In this document: positions 43,681 through 52,003 of the stretch, one piece after another
Numbering within the stretch: position 1 is the stretch's first letter
Layout of the letters: each line of letters starts with the position of its first letter
From: Paracandidimonas soli
GTDB taxonomy: Bacteria; Pseudomonadota; Gammaproteobacteria; Burkholderiales; Burkholderiaceae_B
Direction of reading: 5' to 3'
NCBI RefSeq assembly: GCF_004342005.1
Contig: NZ_SMBX01000005.1
Span: 62,001-126,000, forward strand
DNA length: 64,000 nucleotides
The notes under the pieces: generated by a model
Told to the model about the DNA's origin: nothing
Database searches by the model: none
Seen by the model: the letters and a program-made list of their open reading frames with translations, nothing else
Program-made: the position numbers and the translations under genes

Positions 43681-45765
43681 ATGGGTGTTTTCATGCTGCC
43701 ATCTTCTGTCGATCCCGTCTTGTTGAATCGTGAATTGTCTCTGCTGAAGTTCAACGAGCGTGTGATGGCCATGGCGGAGAATCCCGATACGCCGCTGCTG
43801 GAGCGGCTGCGCTATCTCTGTATCGTGGGCTCGAATCTCGACGAGTTCTTCGAAATCCGTATTTCCAGCCTGAAGGAGCAGCAGCACCAGAGCCCGGCCC
43901 AGGTCGGCCCCGACGGCTTCACGCCGGACGAAGCGTTCGAGCGGGTGCAGCTTGCCATGCATGCGCTGGTCGACCGGCAGAACCAGTTGCTGATGGATCA
44001 CGTCATGCCGGCGCTGCGCGAGGAAGGCATCGCCGTCCTGCGGCCTTCCTCCTGGACGCAGGAGCAGCGCGATTGGGCGTACGAGGTGTTCCTGCGCGAT
44101 GTCATGCCCATGCTGACGCCCATCGGCCTGGACCCGGCGCATCCATTCCCGCGCGTCTACAACAAGAGCCTGAATTTCATCGTGTCGCTGTCGGGCAAGG
44201 ACGCCTTTGGCCGCCGCGGCACCATCGCCATCGTGCAGGCGCCGCGCGCCTTGCCGCGCATCATGAAGGTGCCCGCCGAGGTGGCGGGCCTGGACGAGGG
44301 CTACATCATGCTGACGGCGCTGATCAGCGCCTTCGTCGGCGAGCTGTTCCCCGGCCTGGAGGTCAGGGGCTGCTACCAGTGGCGGGTGACGCGCAACAGC
44401 GACCTGTACGTGGACGAGGAAGAAATCACCAATCTGCGCCAGGCGCTGCAGGGGGAGCTGTCGCAGCGCAACTTCGGCGCGGCCGTGCGGCTGGAGATCG
44501 ACCATTCCATGCCCGAGGACCTGGAGTCGTTCCTGCAGAGGGAATTCAATCTGGAGGAGCGGGATACCTATCGCGTCACCGGCCCGGTGAACCTGGCGCG
44601 CCTGATGCAGCTGTGCAATATGGTGCAGCGTCACGACCTGCAGTTTCCCGAGTACCGTCCGGGGATTCCCGCGCCGTTCGACCACGCGGACGACAATCCA
44701 GACGAACTGTTTCCCGCCATTGCCGCCAAGGATCGTCTGCTGCACCATCCGTACCAGTCGTTCGAGCCAGTCCTGAATTTCCTGCGCGCGGCAGCACGCG
44801 ATCCCCTGGTGGTCGCCATCAAGCAGACCATCTACCGCACCGGCGAGGATTCCGAGCTGATGCGCCTGCTCGTGGCCGCGGCCAAGGCGGGCAAGGAAGT
44901 GACGGTCATCGTGGAACTGATGGCGCGCTTCGACGAGCAGACTAATATCAACTGGGCCGCCAAGCTGGAAGAGGCGGGGGCGCATGTCAGCTACGGCGTC
45001 GTAGCCTTCAAGACGCACGCCAAGATGGCGCTGGTGCTGCGCCGCGAAAACGGCGGCATGAAGCGCTATGGCCACCTGGGCACCGGCAACTATCACCCGC
45101 GCACCGCCCGGCTCTACACCGATTTCGGCCTGCTGACCGCAAATCCGGATATCTGTGAAGACATGGACAAGGTGTTCTCGCAACTGACCGGCCTCGGAGC
45201 GCGCCGTTCGCTGAAGCTGCTGCTGCAGTCGCCGTTCAGCCTGCACGACACGATGCTGGAGCGCATCCAGGCGGAGGCGGACAACGCCAGGGCGGGCAAA
45301 AAGGCGCGCATCATGGCCAAGATGAACTCCCTGCTCGAACCCAGGGTCATCCAGGCCCTGTACGACGCCAGCAATGCCGGCGTCAGGATCGATCTGATCG
45401 TACGTGGCGCCTGCGCGCTGCGCGCGGGCGTGCCCGGCCTGTCTGAAAACATCCAGGTCCGCTCCCTCGTCGGACGCTTCCTGGAGCATTCGCGGGTGTT
45501 CTATTTCCATGGCGGCGGCGCCGAGCATGTCTATATTTCTTCCGCCGACTGGATGGATCGCAACTTCTTCCGCCGGGTAGAACTGGGCGTGCCCATCCTC
45601 GACCGCTCGCTGAAACGCCGGGTCATCAGCGAGGCGTTCACCTATGCGCTGCGCGACAACCAGTTGGCCTGGAAGGCCTTGCCGAACGGCCAATACGCCA
45701 GGGTGAAAAGCCGCCGCGAGCCGTTCAGCCTGCATGCTCACCTGATGCGCCAGCTTGGCGCTTGA
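43681..45765 (+). CDS. ppk: Polyphosphate kinase 1
   Basis: The 694-residue enzyme makes polyphosphate from ATP. It begins with LLNRELSLLKFNERVMAMAE, SNLDEFFEIRISSLKEQ, and has the two HKD-like catalytic regions, with the phosphohistidine segment VVAFKTHAKMALVLRRE and the second HSRVFYFHGGGAEHVYISSA. Other PPK1 signatures are YRTGEDSELMRLLVAAAKAG and HLGTGNYHPRTARLYTDFGL. No strong Shine-Dalgarno precedes the ATG at 43681; an ATG at 43693 is an alternative. The Pho box lies 32 bp upstream. Confidence 0.96.
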   Translation: MGVFMLPSSVDPVLLNRELSLLKFNERVMAMAENPDTPLLERLRYLCIVGSNLDEFFEIRISSLKEQQHQSPAQVGPDGFTPDEAFERVQLAMHALVDRQNQLLMDHVMPALREEGIAVLRPSSWTQEQRDWAYEVFLRDVMPMLTPIGLDPAHPFPRVYNKSLNFIVSLSGKDAFGRRGTIAIVQAPRALPRIMKVPAEVAGLDEGYIMLTALISAFVGELFPGLEVRGCYQWRVTRNSDLYVDEEEITNLRQALQGELSQRNFGAAVRLEIDHSMPEDLESFLQREFNLEERDTYRVTGPVNLARLMQLCNMVQRHDLQFPEYRPGIPAPFDHADDNPDELFPAIAAKDRLLHHPYQSFEPVLNFLRAAARDPLVVAIKQTIYRTGEDSELMRLLVAAAKAGKEVTVIVELMARFDEQTNINWAAKLEEAGAHVSYGVVAFKTHAKMALVLRRENGGMKRYGHLGTGNYHPRTARLYTDFGLLTANPDICEDMDKVFSQLTGLGARRSLKLLLQSPFSLHDTMLERIQAEADNARAGKKARIMAKMNSLLEPRVIQALYDASNAGVRIDLIVRGACALRAGVPGLSENIQVRSLVGRFLEHSRVFYFHGGGAEHVYISSADWMDRNFFRRVELGVPILDRSLKRRVISEAFTYALRDNQLAWKALPNGQYARVKSRREPFSLHAHLMRQLGA

Positions 45766-45778
45766 TGCGATAATTCTG

Positions 45779-45811
45779 TGTCATTAACCTGTCATATTCG
45801 TGTTTTATGAT
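45779..45811 (+). promoter_or_regulatory. Pho box and -10 of the pst operon
   Basis: TGTCATT (45779-45785), TGTCATA (45790-45796) and TGTTTTA (45801-45807) repeat at exact 11-bp steps. TATGAT at 45806-45811 is the likely -10, nine nt after the second half-site, as in PhoB-dependent promoters that lack a -35. Confidence 0.85.
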
Positions 45812-45865
45812 CTCGAACGTGCCAGGAAAGCCATGCCGAAACGGCACAGATCACAAGGATTCTCG

Positions 45866-46909
45866 ATGTTCAAGCGCGTTTTGAAGACGTTGTTCGCAGT
45901 TGCCGCCTGGAGCGTGGCCGCTCAGGCCGCCGCGGGCGCGAACATGACCGGGGCCGGGGCGTCTTTTCCGTTCCCCATCTACGCGAAATGGGCCGATCAG
46001 TACCACAAGGCAACGGGCAACAAGGTCAACTACCAGTCCATCGGCTCCGGCGGCGGGCAGCAGCAAATCATCACGGGCACAGTCGATTTCGGCGCTTCGG
46101 ACGACCCCATGAAAGGGGACGATCTGTCGGAACACAAGCTTATACAGTTTCCCGCCGTGATCGGCGGCACGGTGCCCGTCGTCAACATCGAGGGCATCGC
46201 GCCGGGCGAGCTGCGCCTGTCCGGTCCGGTTCTTGCTGATATCTTCCTTGGAAAAATCACCAACTGGAGTGATTCTGCCATTAAATTGCTCAATCCTGAT
46301 CTGAGCCTGCCTGATCGCGACATTATCGTCATCCATCGCGCCGATGGATCAGGCACCACGTTCGGCTGGACCAATTATCTGTCCAAGGTTTCCGAAGACT
46401 GGAAGAGCCGCGTCGGCGAAGGCAAGGCCATCAAATGGCCGACGGGGCAGGGCGGCAAGGGAAACGAGGGCGTGGCCGCCTACGTGCGCCAGCTGCGCAA
46501 CTCCATCGGCTACGTCGAATACGCTTACGCCAAAGAGAACCATCTGTCCTGGGCGCAACTGCAGAACCGCGACGGCGAATTCGTGCAGCCCGACCAGGCG
46601 ACATTCGCCGCGGCGGCGGCCAATGCCGACTGGAACAGCGTTCCGGGCATGGGCGTGGTACTGACCAACGAGGCGGGAGCGCAGTCCTGGCCCATTACTT
46701 CGGCTTCCTTCATCCTGATGCGCAAGACGCCGCGCCGCCCCGAAAAGGCCCGCGAAGTCCTGGCGTTCTTCGACTGGGTGTTCCGTCAGGGCGGAGCCAC
46801 GGCGGAAGCGCTCGACTATGTCTCTCTGCCGGAGGATGTCGCTCAGCAGGTCCGGGAACTCTGGAAAACCCAAATTCATACCGCGGACGGCTCGGCGGTC
46901 TGGCAATGA
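45866..46909 (+). CDS. pstS: Phosphate ABC transporter substrate-binding protein
   Basis: The 347-residue periplasmic protein has a signal peptide ([20 protein letters not shown], then AAA) and the PstS phosphate-binding loops [36 protein letters not shown] and [17 protein letters not shown]. It captures phosphate for PstCAB. AAGGA six nt before the ATG supports this start; the frame is open 22 codons further. It is the first gene of pstSCAB and carries the Pho box 70 bp upstream. Confidence 0.97.
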   Translation: MFKRVLKTLFAVAAWSVAAQAAAGANMTGAGASFPFPIYAKWADQYHKATGNKVNYQSIGSGGGQQQIITGTVDFGASDDPMKGDDLSEHKLIQFPAVIGGTVPVVNIEGIAPGELRLSGPVLADIFLGKITNWSDSAIKLLNPDLSLPDRDIIVIHRADGSGTTFGWTNYLSKVSEDWKSRVGEGKAIKWPTGQGGKGNEGVAAYVRQLRNSIGYVEYAYAKENHLSWAQLQNRDGEFVQPDQATFAAAAANADWNSVPGMGVVLTNEAGAQSWPITSASFILMRKTPRRPEKAREVLAFFDWVFRQGGATAEALDYVSLPEDVAQQVRELWKTQIHTADGSAVWQ

Positions 46910-46973
46910 TGCCGGCACGCCGACGTTCAGCTTCCTACAGCGCAGTCAGTCTGGAACACTCGCAGCCATAGTC

Positions 46974-47927
46974 ATGAAAAACCATACGCAAACATTCAAC
47001 CGGAATGCGCTGTACGACGCCCTGTTCAAGAACACGACGCGATCCTTTGCCTTCCTGGTGTTCATCCTGCTGGCGGCGATCATGGCTTCGCTCATCTACG
47101 GCAGCCGCGAGTCCATCATGGAGCACGGCATCGCCTTCCTCTGGACCAACGAGTGGGATCCGGTCAACAACGTCTATGGCGCCCTGGTGCCAGTGGTCGG
47201 CACGCTGCTGACATCCTTTATCGCCCTGTTGATCGCCGTGCCGGTTTCCTTCGGCATCGCCATGTACCTGACCGAGCTGGCGCCGGTATGGCTGCGCCGG
47301 CCCATCGGCACGGCCATCGAGATGCTGGCCGCCATTCCTTCCATCATCTACGGCATGTGGGGCCTGTTCGTCTTCGTGCCCCTGTTCCAGGAATACGTGC
47401 AGCCGCACATTATTTCCGCCTTCCGGGGCGTGCCGGTGCTGGAGCAGATATTCGCGGGCCCTCCGTTCGGCATCGGCGTGTTCACCGCCGGGCTGGTGCT
47501 TTCCATCATGATCATTCCGTTCATCACCGCCGTGATGCGCGATGTGTTCGAGCTGGTGCCTCCGATGCTGAAGGAGTCTGCCTACGGCCTGGGCAGCACG
47601 ACCTGGGAAGTCATGTGGAAGGTGGTCCTGCCCTTCACCAAGAACGGCGTCATCGGCGGCATCATGCTGGGCCTGGGGCGCGCGTTGGGCGAAACCATGG
47701 CGGTGACGTTCGTCATCGGCAACTCGTTCAACCTGCCGTCCTCCGTCTTCGCCCCGTCGAACTCCATCGCCTCGGCGCTTGCCAACGAGTTCAACGAAGC
47801 GGGCGGCATGCAGAAATCCGCGCTGCTGGAACTGGGCCTGATCCTGTTCCTGATCACGACGGTCGTGCTGGCATTCTCCAAGCTGCTGCTGCTCCGCCTG
47901 TCCAAAAATGAAGGCACTTCGCGCTAA
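46974..47927 (+). CDS. pstC: Phosphate ABC transporter permease PstC
   Basis: The 317-residue permease has six main membrane helices ([36 protein letters not shown] and others) and the BPD-transport EAA loop ([25 protein letters not shown]-type, then [18 protein letters not shown]). [20 protein letters not shown] is a PstC signature. The start is the ATG at 46974, in the 64-bp gap after pstS; the longer frame into pstS is not supported. Confidence 0.96.
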   Translation: MKNHTQTFNRNALYDALFKNTTRSFAFLVFILLAAIMASLIYGSRESIMEHGIAFLWTNEWDPVNNVYGALVPVVGTLLTSFIALLIAVPVSFGIAMYLTELAPVWLRRPIGTAIEMLAAIPSIIYGMWGLFVFVPLFQEYVQPHIISAFRGVPVLEQIFAGPPFGIGVFTAGLVLSIMIIPFITAVMRDVFELVPPMLKESAYGLGSTTWEVMWKVVLPFTKNGVIGGIMLGLGRALGETMAVTFVIGNSFNLPSSVFAPSNSIASALANEFNEAGGMQKSALLELGLILFLITTVVLAFSKLLLLRLSKNEGTSR

Positions 47928-47945
47928 ATCAGGATATTTACAGAC

Positions 47946-48809
47946 ATGTTCACATCAGATTCCATCGTCAACCTGGAAAACCCGGTCTATCGCCGCCGGC
48001 GCGCCTTCAACAAACTGATGCTCGGGCTGTCCTGGGCGGCGCTGCTGTCGGGGCTGTTCTGGCTGTTCTGGATCATTCTTACGCTCATCGTCAAGGGCGG
48101 CGGCGCCTTGTCGCTCACGCTGCTGACGTCCCCCACGCCGCCTCCGGGCGCGGACGGCGGCCTGCTCAACGCCATCGTGGGCAGCGTCATGATGGCCGCC
48201 GTCGGCACCGCCATCGGCACGCCCATCGGCATTCTCGCGGGCACTTACCTGGCCGAGTACGGCCAGCGCGGCTGGCTGGCGCCCGCAACGCGCTTCCTGA
48301 ACGACGTGCTGCTGTCGGCGCCTTCCATCATCATCGGCCTGTTCATCTATGCCGTGTACGTGGCGCAGGTCGAGCACTACTCAGGCTGGGCCGGCGCGCT
48401 GGCGCTGGCCATCCTGGTGATTCCCGTGGTGGTGCGCTCCACCGACAATATGCTCATGCTGGTGCCCAACAGCCTGCGCGAGGCCGCCGCCGCCCTGGGC
48501 TGCCCGCAATGGCGCATCGTCACCATGATCTGCTACCGCGCGGCCAAGTCCGGCATCATCACCGGTGTGCTGCTGGCCGTAGCGCGCATCTCCGGCGAAA
48601 CGGCGCCTTTGCTATTCACGGCGCTGAACAACCAGTTCATGTCGCTGGACATGAACGGCCCCATGGCCAACCTGCCCATGGTCATCTACCAGTATGCGGC
48701 CAGCCCGTATGTCGACTGGAACCGCCTGGCCTGGGCGGGCGCGGTCCTCATTACATTGCTGGTGCTCGGCATCAATATCGCAGCACGCACGCTTTTCCGC
48801 AAATCGTAA
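47946..48809 (+). CDS. pstA: Phosphate ABC transporter permease PstA
   Basis: The 287-residue second permease has six helices, NAIVGSVMMAAVGTAIGTPI, LLSAPSIIIGLFIYAVYV and the EAA loop region VPNSLREAAAALGCPQWRIV with ISGETAPLLFTALNNQF, typical of PstA. It pairs with PstC to form the phosphate channel and follows it by 18 bp. Confidence 0.96.
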   Translation: MFTSDSIVNLENPVYRRRRAFNKLMLGLSWAALLSGLFWLFWIILTLIVKGGGALSLTLLTSPTPPPGADGGLLNAIVGSVMMAAVGTAIGTPIGILAGTYLAEYGQRGWLAPATRFLNDVLLSAPSIIIGLFIYAVYVAQVEHYSGWAGALALAILVIPVVVRSTDNMLMLVPNSLREAAAALGCPQWRIVTMICYRAAKSGIITGVLLAVARISGETAPLLFTALNNQFMSLDMNGPMANLPMVIYQYAASPYVDWNRLAWAGAVLITLLVLGINIAARTLFRKS

Positions 48810-48848
48810 ATAACACCCTGCGCCGGCGGCGGATGCCGTCCGGCTGGA

Positions 48849-49634
48849 ATGAAAGACATGCCTAACTCGAAACCTGCCGATCGCATCAAGCTTGAAGTCA
48901 AGGACCTGAACTTCTATTACGGGAAGTTCCACGCCATCAAGAACGTGAACCTTTCCATCAAGGAAAACAAGGTCACCGCCTTCATCGGGCCTTCCGGCTG
49001 CGGCAAATCCACGCTGCTGCGCACGCTCAACCGCATGTTCGAGCTGTATCCGGGCCAGCGGGCCGAGGGCCAGATTCTGCTCGACGGCGAGGACCTGCTG
49101 AACTCCAGGCTGGATATTTCCCTGATCCGCGCCAAGGTGGGCATGGTGTTCCAGAAACCCACGCCGTTCCCCATGAGCATCTACGACAATGTCGCCTTCG
49201 GCGTGCGCCTGTTCGAGAAGCTCAGCAAGGGCGAAATGGACGAGCGCGTCGAGTGGGCGCTGACCAAGGCCGCGCTGTGGAACGAAGTCAAGGACAAGCT
49301 GGGCCAGAGCGGCAACGGCCTGTCGGGCGGCCAGCAGCAGCGCCTGTGCATTGCGCGCGGCGTCGCCATCAAGCCCGAAGTGCTGCTGCTGGACGAGCCC
49401 TGCTCGGCGCTGGACCCCATCTCGACGGCCAAGATCGAGGAACTCATCGCCGAACTCAAGGCGGACTACACCGTGGTCATCGTGACGCACAATATGCAGC
49501 AGGCGGCGCGCTGTTCCGACTACACGGCCTACATGTATCTGGGCGAGCTGATGGAATACGGCGAGACCGACCAGATCTTCGTCAAGCCCGCGCGCAAGGA
49601 AACCGAAGACTACATCACGGGCCGCTTCGGCTGA
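48849..49634 (+). CDS. pstB: Phosphate ABC transporter ATPase PstB
   Basis: The 261-residue ATPase has Walker [10 protein letters not shown], the PstB-specific [20 protein letters not shown], signature [16 protein letters not shown] and Walker [13 protein letters not shown], then the switch His in [20 protein letters not shown]. It drives PstCA. An ATG three codons downstream (48858) is an alternative start. The usual next gene, phoU, is not found here. Confidence 0.97.
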   Translation: MKDMPNSKPADRIKLEVKDLNFYYGKFHAIKNVNLSIKENKVTAFIGPSGCGKSTLLRTLNRMFELYPGQRAEGQILLDGEDLLNSRLDISLIRAKVGMVFQKPTPFPMSIYDNVAFGVRLFEKLSKGEMDERVEWALTKAALWNEVKDKLGQSGNGLSGGQQQRLCIARGVAIKPEVLLLDEPCSALDPISTAKIEELIAELKADYTVVIVTHNMQQAARCSDYTAYMYLGELMEYGETDQIFVKPARKETEDYITGRFG

Positions 49635-49725
49635 TCGCGCTCAGAATGCCGCAGCAATGCGGTCGCGGGTGATCGGCAAGTCGCGTATGCGGACTTCCAG
49701 GGGATGTTTCGCTATGCCGGGGCGC

Positions 49726-50232
49726 TTACACGATTTGCCTGATCGGTTTCTTTTTCCAGCGTAGCGCCAATTTTTCAAAGTCCTGGAAAAGCGTATCCTT
49801 TTTGTGCTCCCGTCTGATTTCCTCGATGAAGCCCTTCGAAGCCTCCCAGAGACGCATGACATTGGTGTACTGCATCTGTTTGTAGGTGTTCTCATCGAAG
49901 GATCCAAGACGGACACCCACGGCGATAAATTCCTGGTTATTGAGGATCATCAGGATATCCTTGCGCTCTTGGCAGTCCGGGTCTAGGTGCTTGGTCCACG
50001 AACCTCCCTTTTTGTGTAGCGCGTTTACTCTGCGTGTGGCATCCACTAGTTCTTGATGAGTCTTTTGGTGCACTACCAAGTCAATCAGTGCGCGCAGCCG
50101 GGCTTGTTTGCCGTTGTAGTAGATAACTGCTATCGCCCCAATGGCGGTCAAGAAAAAGGCTCCTGTTTGTATCCAGAAGCCCCATGTTTCACCAAGCCAA
50201 CCTATCGCCTTAGCGATTTGTTGGTATTCCAT
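49726..50232 (-). CDS. Membrane protein with DUF4760-like domain
   Basis: The 168-residue protein has a single N-terminal membrane helix (TGAFFLTAIGAIAVIYYNG) and a cytoplasmic part with ILMILNNQEFIAVGVRLGSF and a charged C-terminus (FEKLALRWKKKPIRQIV). The segment resembles DUF4760, a family of unknown function found in accessory DNA. Base composition is clearly lower in GC than the neighbours, and the gene stands alone between pstB and the copper operon, where phoU would be expected; recent transfer is likely. No partner gene is visible. Confidence 0.6.
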   Translation of the reverse strand: MEYQQIAKAIGWLGETWGFWIQTGAFFLTAIGAIAVIYYNGKQARLRALIDLVVHQKTHQELVDATRRVNALHKKGGSWTKHLDPDCQERKDILMILNNQEFIAVGVRLGSFDENTYKQMQYTNVMRLWEASKGFIEEIRREHKKDTLFQDFEKLALRWKKKPIRQIV

Positions 50233-50365
50233 TAGTCATCCCATCCTTCACGATTGAGCTGCATCTGTTTCTCCTTCAAATGGCTGCCTGCGTCACTGCG
50301 AATACTATCAAAATGTTACCACTGAATGGCGCTCCGATAGGACAAAATTGACTCAAATGCGATTG

Positions 50366-50421
50366 GGCTGACGCAGGAAACCTAACGTTCACGGCGGATT
50401 GGTGGGCTTCCTGCGTCAGCC
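50366..50421. repeat. 17-bp inverted repeat with 22-bp loop
   Basis: GGCTGACGCAGGAAACC (50366-50382) and GGCTTCCTGCGTCAGCC (50405-50421) are inverted with one mismatch. It lies in the 234-bp gap after the DUF4760-like gene, which holds no gene. It may be a terminator for both neighbours, or the trace of the event that brought in the accessory gene. Confidence 0.6.
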
Positions 50422-50466
50422 TAACGGAATCTCGTGCGAGCAGGCCTTTTCATATGAAGGCCATCG

Positions 50467-51987
50467 TCATCGTCCGATTCGCTGGCGCCATGGCAGCTTG
50501 CCGCGCAATCGTCGCCAGCCTATCACCACGCCGGTCAGCGAGATGGCCAGCCCGCCCACGCTCAGCGCGATGATGGCCAGGTCGCGCGCCGGACCCATGC
50601 GCAGCAATGCCGGCGTGTCCCAGCTGTGCAGGAAGTAGAACAGCCAGCGGCTGGCCCGCTGCGATCGATCCAGGCTCATGGCCACCTCCCCGGTGCGCAG
50701 ATCGATGTAGACGCGTGCTCCTCCCGCATCCTCATAATCTAGGCGCAACGCCGGCAGTCCAAGAAGCCGGGCGCCGTTCATGGCTTCCGGATGACGTTGA
50801 TAGTAGTAGATATCGTATTCGGTCAGCATCCGGCTGGCCGCAGGCGGAAAGGCAAACAAACGTTGCGCGGCGGACATGACCGCGCCGGGTTGCCATGCGT
50901 CAGTCACGCTCAGCGTGTCGTCCATGTCCGCTCTCACCACGCGGGTACGGACGCTCGCATCGTAGGCAAGCACATACTCCTCGCTTCCCAGGCTGCGCCA
51001 ATGCAGCTCCACAGGGCTGAATCCCGTCTGTTCCAGTGTATGGATGATACGGGCCGGCTGCTTCAGCGCATCGGCAGCAACGGCGGGATAGCCGCGGTAT
51101 GCGGCAACGTCCGGCCGTCCATGCGCGGGCGAGAAGATATCAAGCGGATTCATGGACATCAGCCCGCTGAAGATCCAGGTGCACACGAAGGCGCTGAACG
51201 CAAGGCCGATGATATGGTGCCATCGCATCCAGCCTTCCTGATAAGGCGTGCGCGCCCCCGATTTGTAGCGGCCGCGGAATCTCCAGCGCCACAGGCCCAC
51301 CGTCATGCCAGTGACGGCGGTTACCGTGCACATGGCCGAGAGTGCGATCACCAGCCACGACCAGGCCGGATCGACCGGGCGGTCGCGGAACATGTACAGC
51401 CAGTGCAGCCAGGCGCCGACGTAGTTCCAGCGCTGCTGCGCCAGCGGCGCATCCATGACCGCCTGCCCGGTCGTGGAGGAGATGTACAGCAGGCCCGGCG
51501 AATCGCCGCCGAGTTGGATGCGGTGCAGCGGCCGGTGGGCGTCCAGGCCTCGCGAGTGCGTCCATCTGTCCTCGTGGATTTCGCCCGCATGGCGTAGCGT
51601 TGCCGTCGGCGCAAAAACGCGCGCCTCGGCAAGGGCGCGCTCGGGCGTGACGGGCTGCCGGGGCGCGCCATCGGCGGCGACCAGTACGCGCAGGCGATTC
51701 CGGGCATCGCGCAGTACGTAGCTGGGCTCGCCGCCGACGGAGGTCAAGACCAGCCCCGCGGCTGATGGCGATACATCGTCCAGAATGGCGTCGGGCGGCG
51801 TGCAGCAATCCGTCGCCGCCAGGGCCGGCAGCGGGCCCAGCCGTTCCCAAGGCGTGAGCTTGGGGTAGCCGACGTAGAGCATGACCACGCCGCTGATGAA
51901 CCACAGCGCCATCAGCACGCAGCCGGCAACTCCCGTCCAGCGGTGGACGAGGTAGACGAGTCTTTTCGCGCGTGTCCGGATAGTCAT
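50467..51987 (-). CDS. PepSY-domain membrane protein (BP2921-like)
   Basis: The 506-residue protein has an N-terminal helix (GVAGCVLMALWFISGVVMLY) with the motif LVYLVHRWTGV typical of PepSY-associated transmembrane proteins, a periplasmic PepSY-like region (PVTPERALAEARVFAPTATL) and three further helices including WHHIIGLAFSAFVCTWIFSG and LVIALSAMCTVTAVTGMTVG. Such proteins accompany TonB receptors and may reduce or take over the metal at the inner membrane. It is the last gene of the cruR-receptor-PepSY operon, 16 bp after the receptor; in B. pertussis the matching gene is downregulated by copper. Confidence 0.85.
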   Translation of the reverse strand: MTIRTRAKRLVYLVHRWTGVAGCVLMALWFISGVVMLYVGYPKLTPWERLGPLPALAATDCCTPPDAILDDVSPSAAGLVLTSVGGEPSYVLRDARNRLRVLVAADGAPRQPVTPERALAEARVFAPTATLRHAGEIHEDRWTHSRGLDAHRPLHRIQLGGDSPGLLYISSTTGQAVMDAPLAQQRWNYVGAWLHWLYMFRDRPVDPAWSWLVIALSAMCTVTAVTGMTVGLWRWRFRGRYKSGARTPYQEGWMRWHHIIGLAFSAFVCTWIFSGLMSMNPLDIFSPAHGRPDVAAYRGYPAVAADALKQPARIIHTLEQTGFSPVELHWRSLGSEEYVLAYDASVRTRVVRADMDDTLSVTDAWQPGAVMSAAQRLFAFPPAASRMLTEYDIYYYQRHPEAMNGARLLGLPALRLDYEDAGGARVYIDLRTGEVAMSLDRSQRASRWLFYFLHSWDTPALLRMGPARDLAIIALSVGGLAISLTGVVIGWRRLRGKLPWRQRIGR

Positions 51988-52003
51988 TGCAGGATCTCCG
52001 TGT

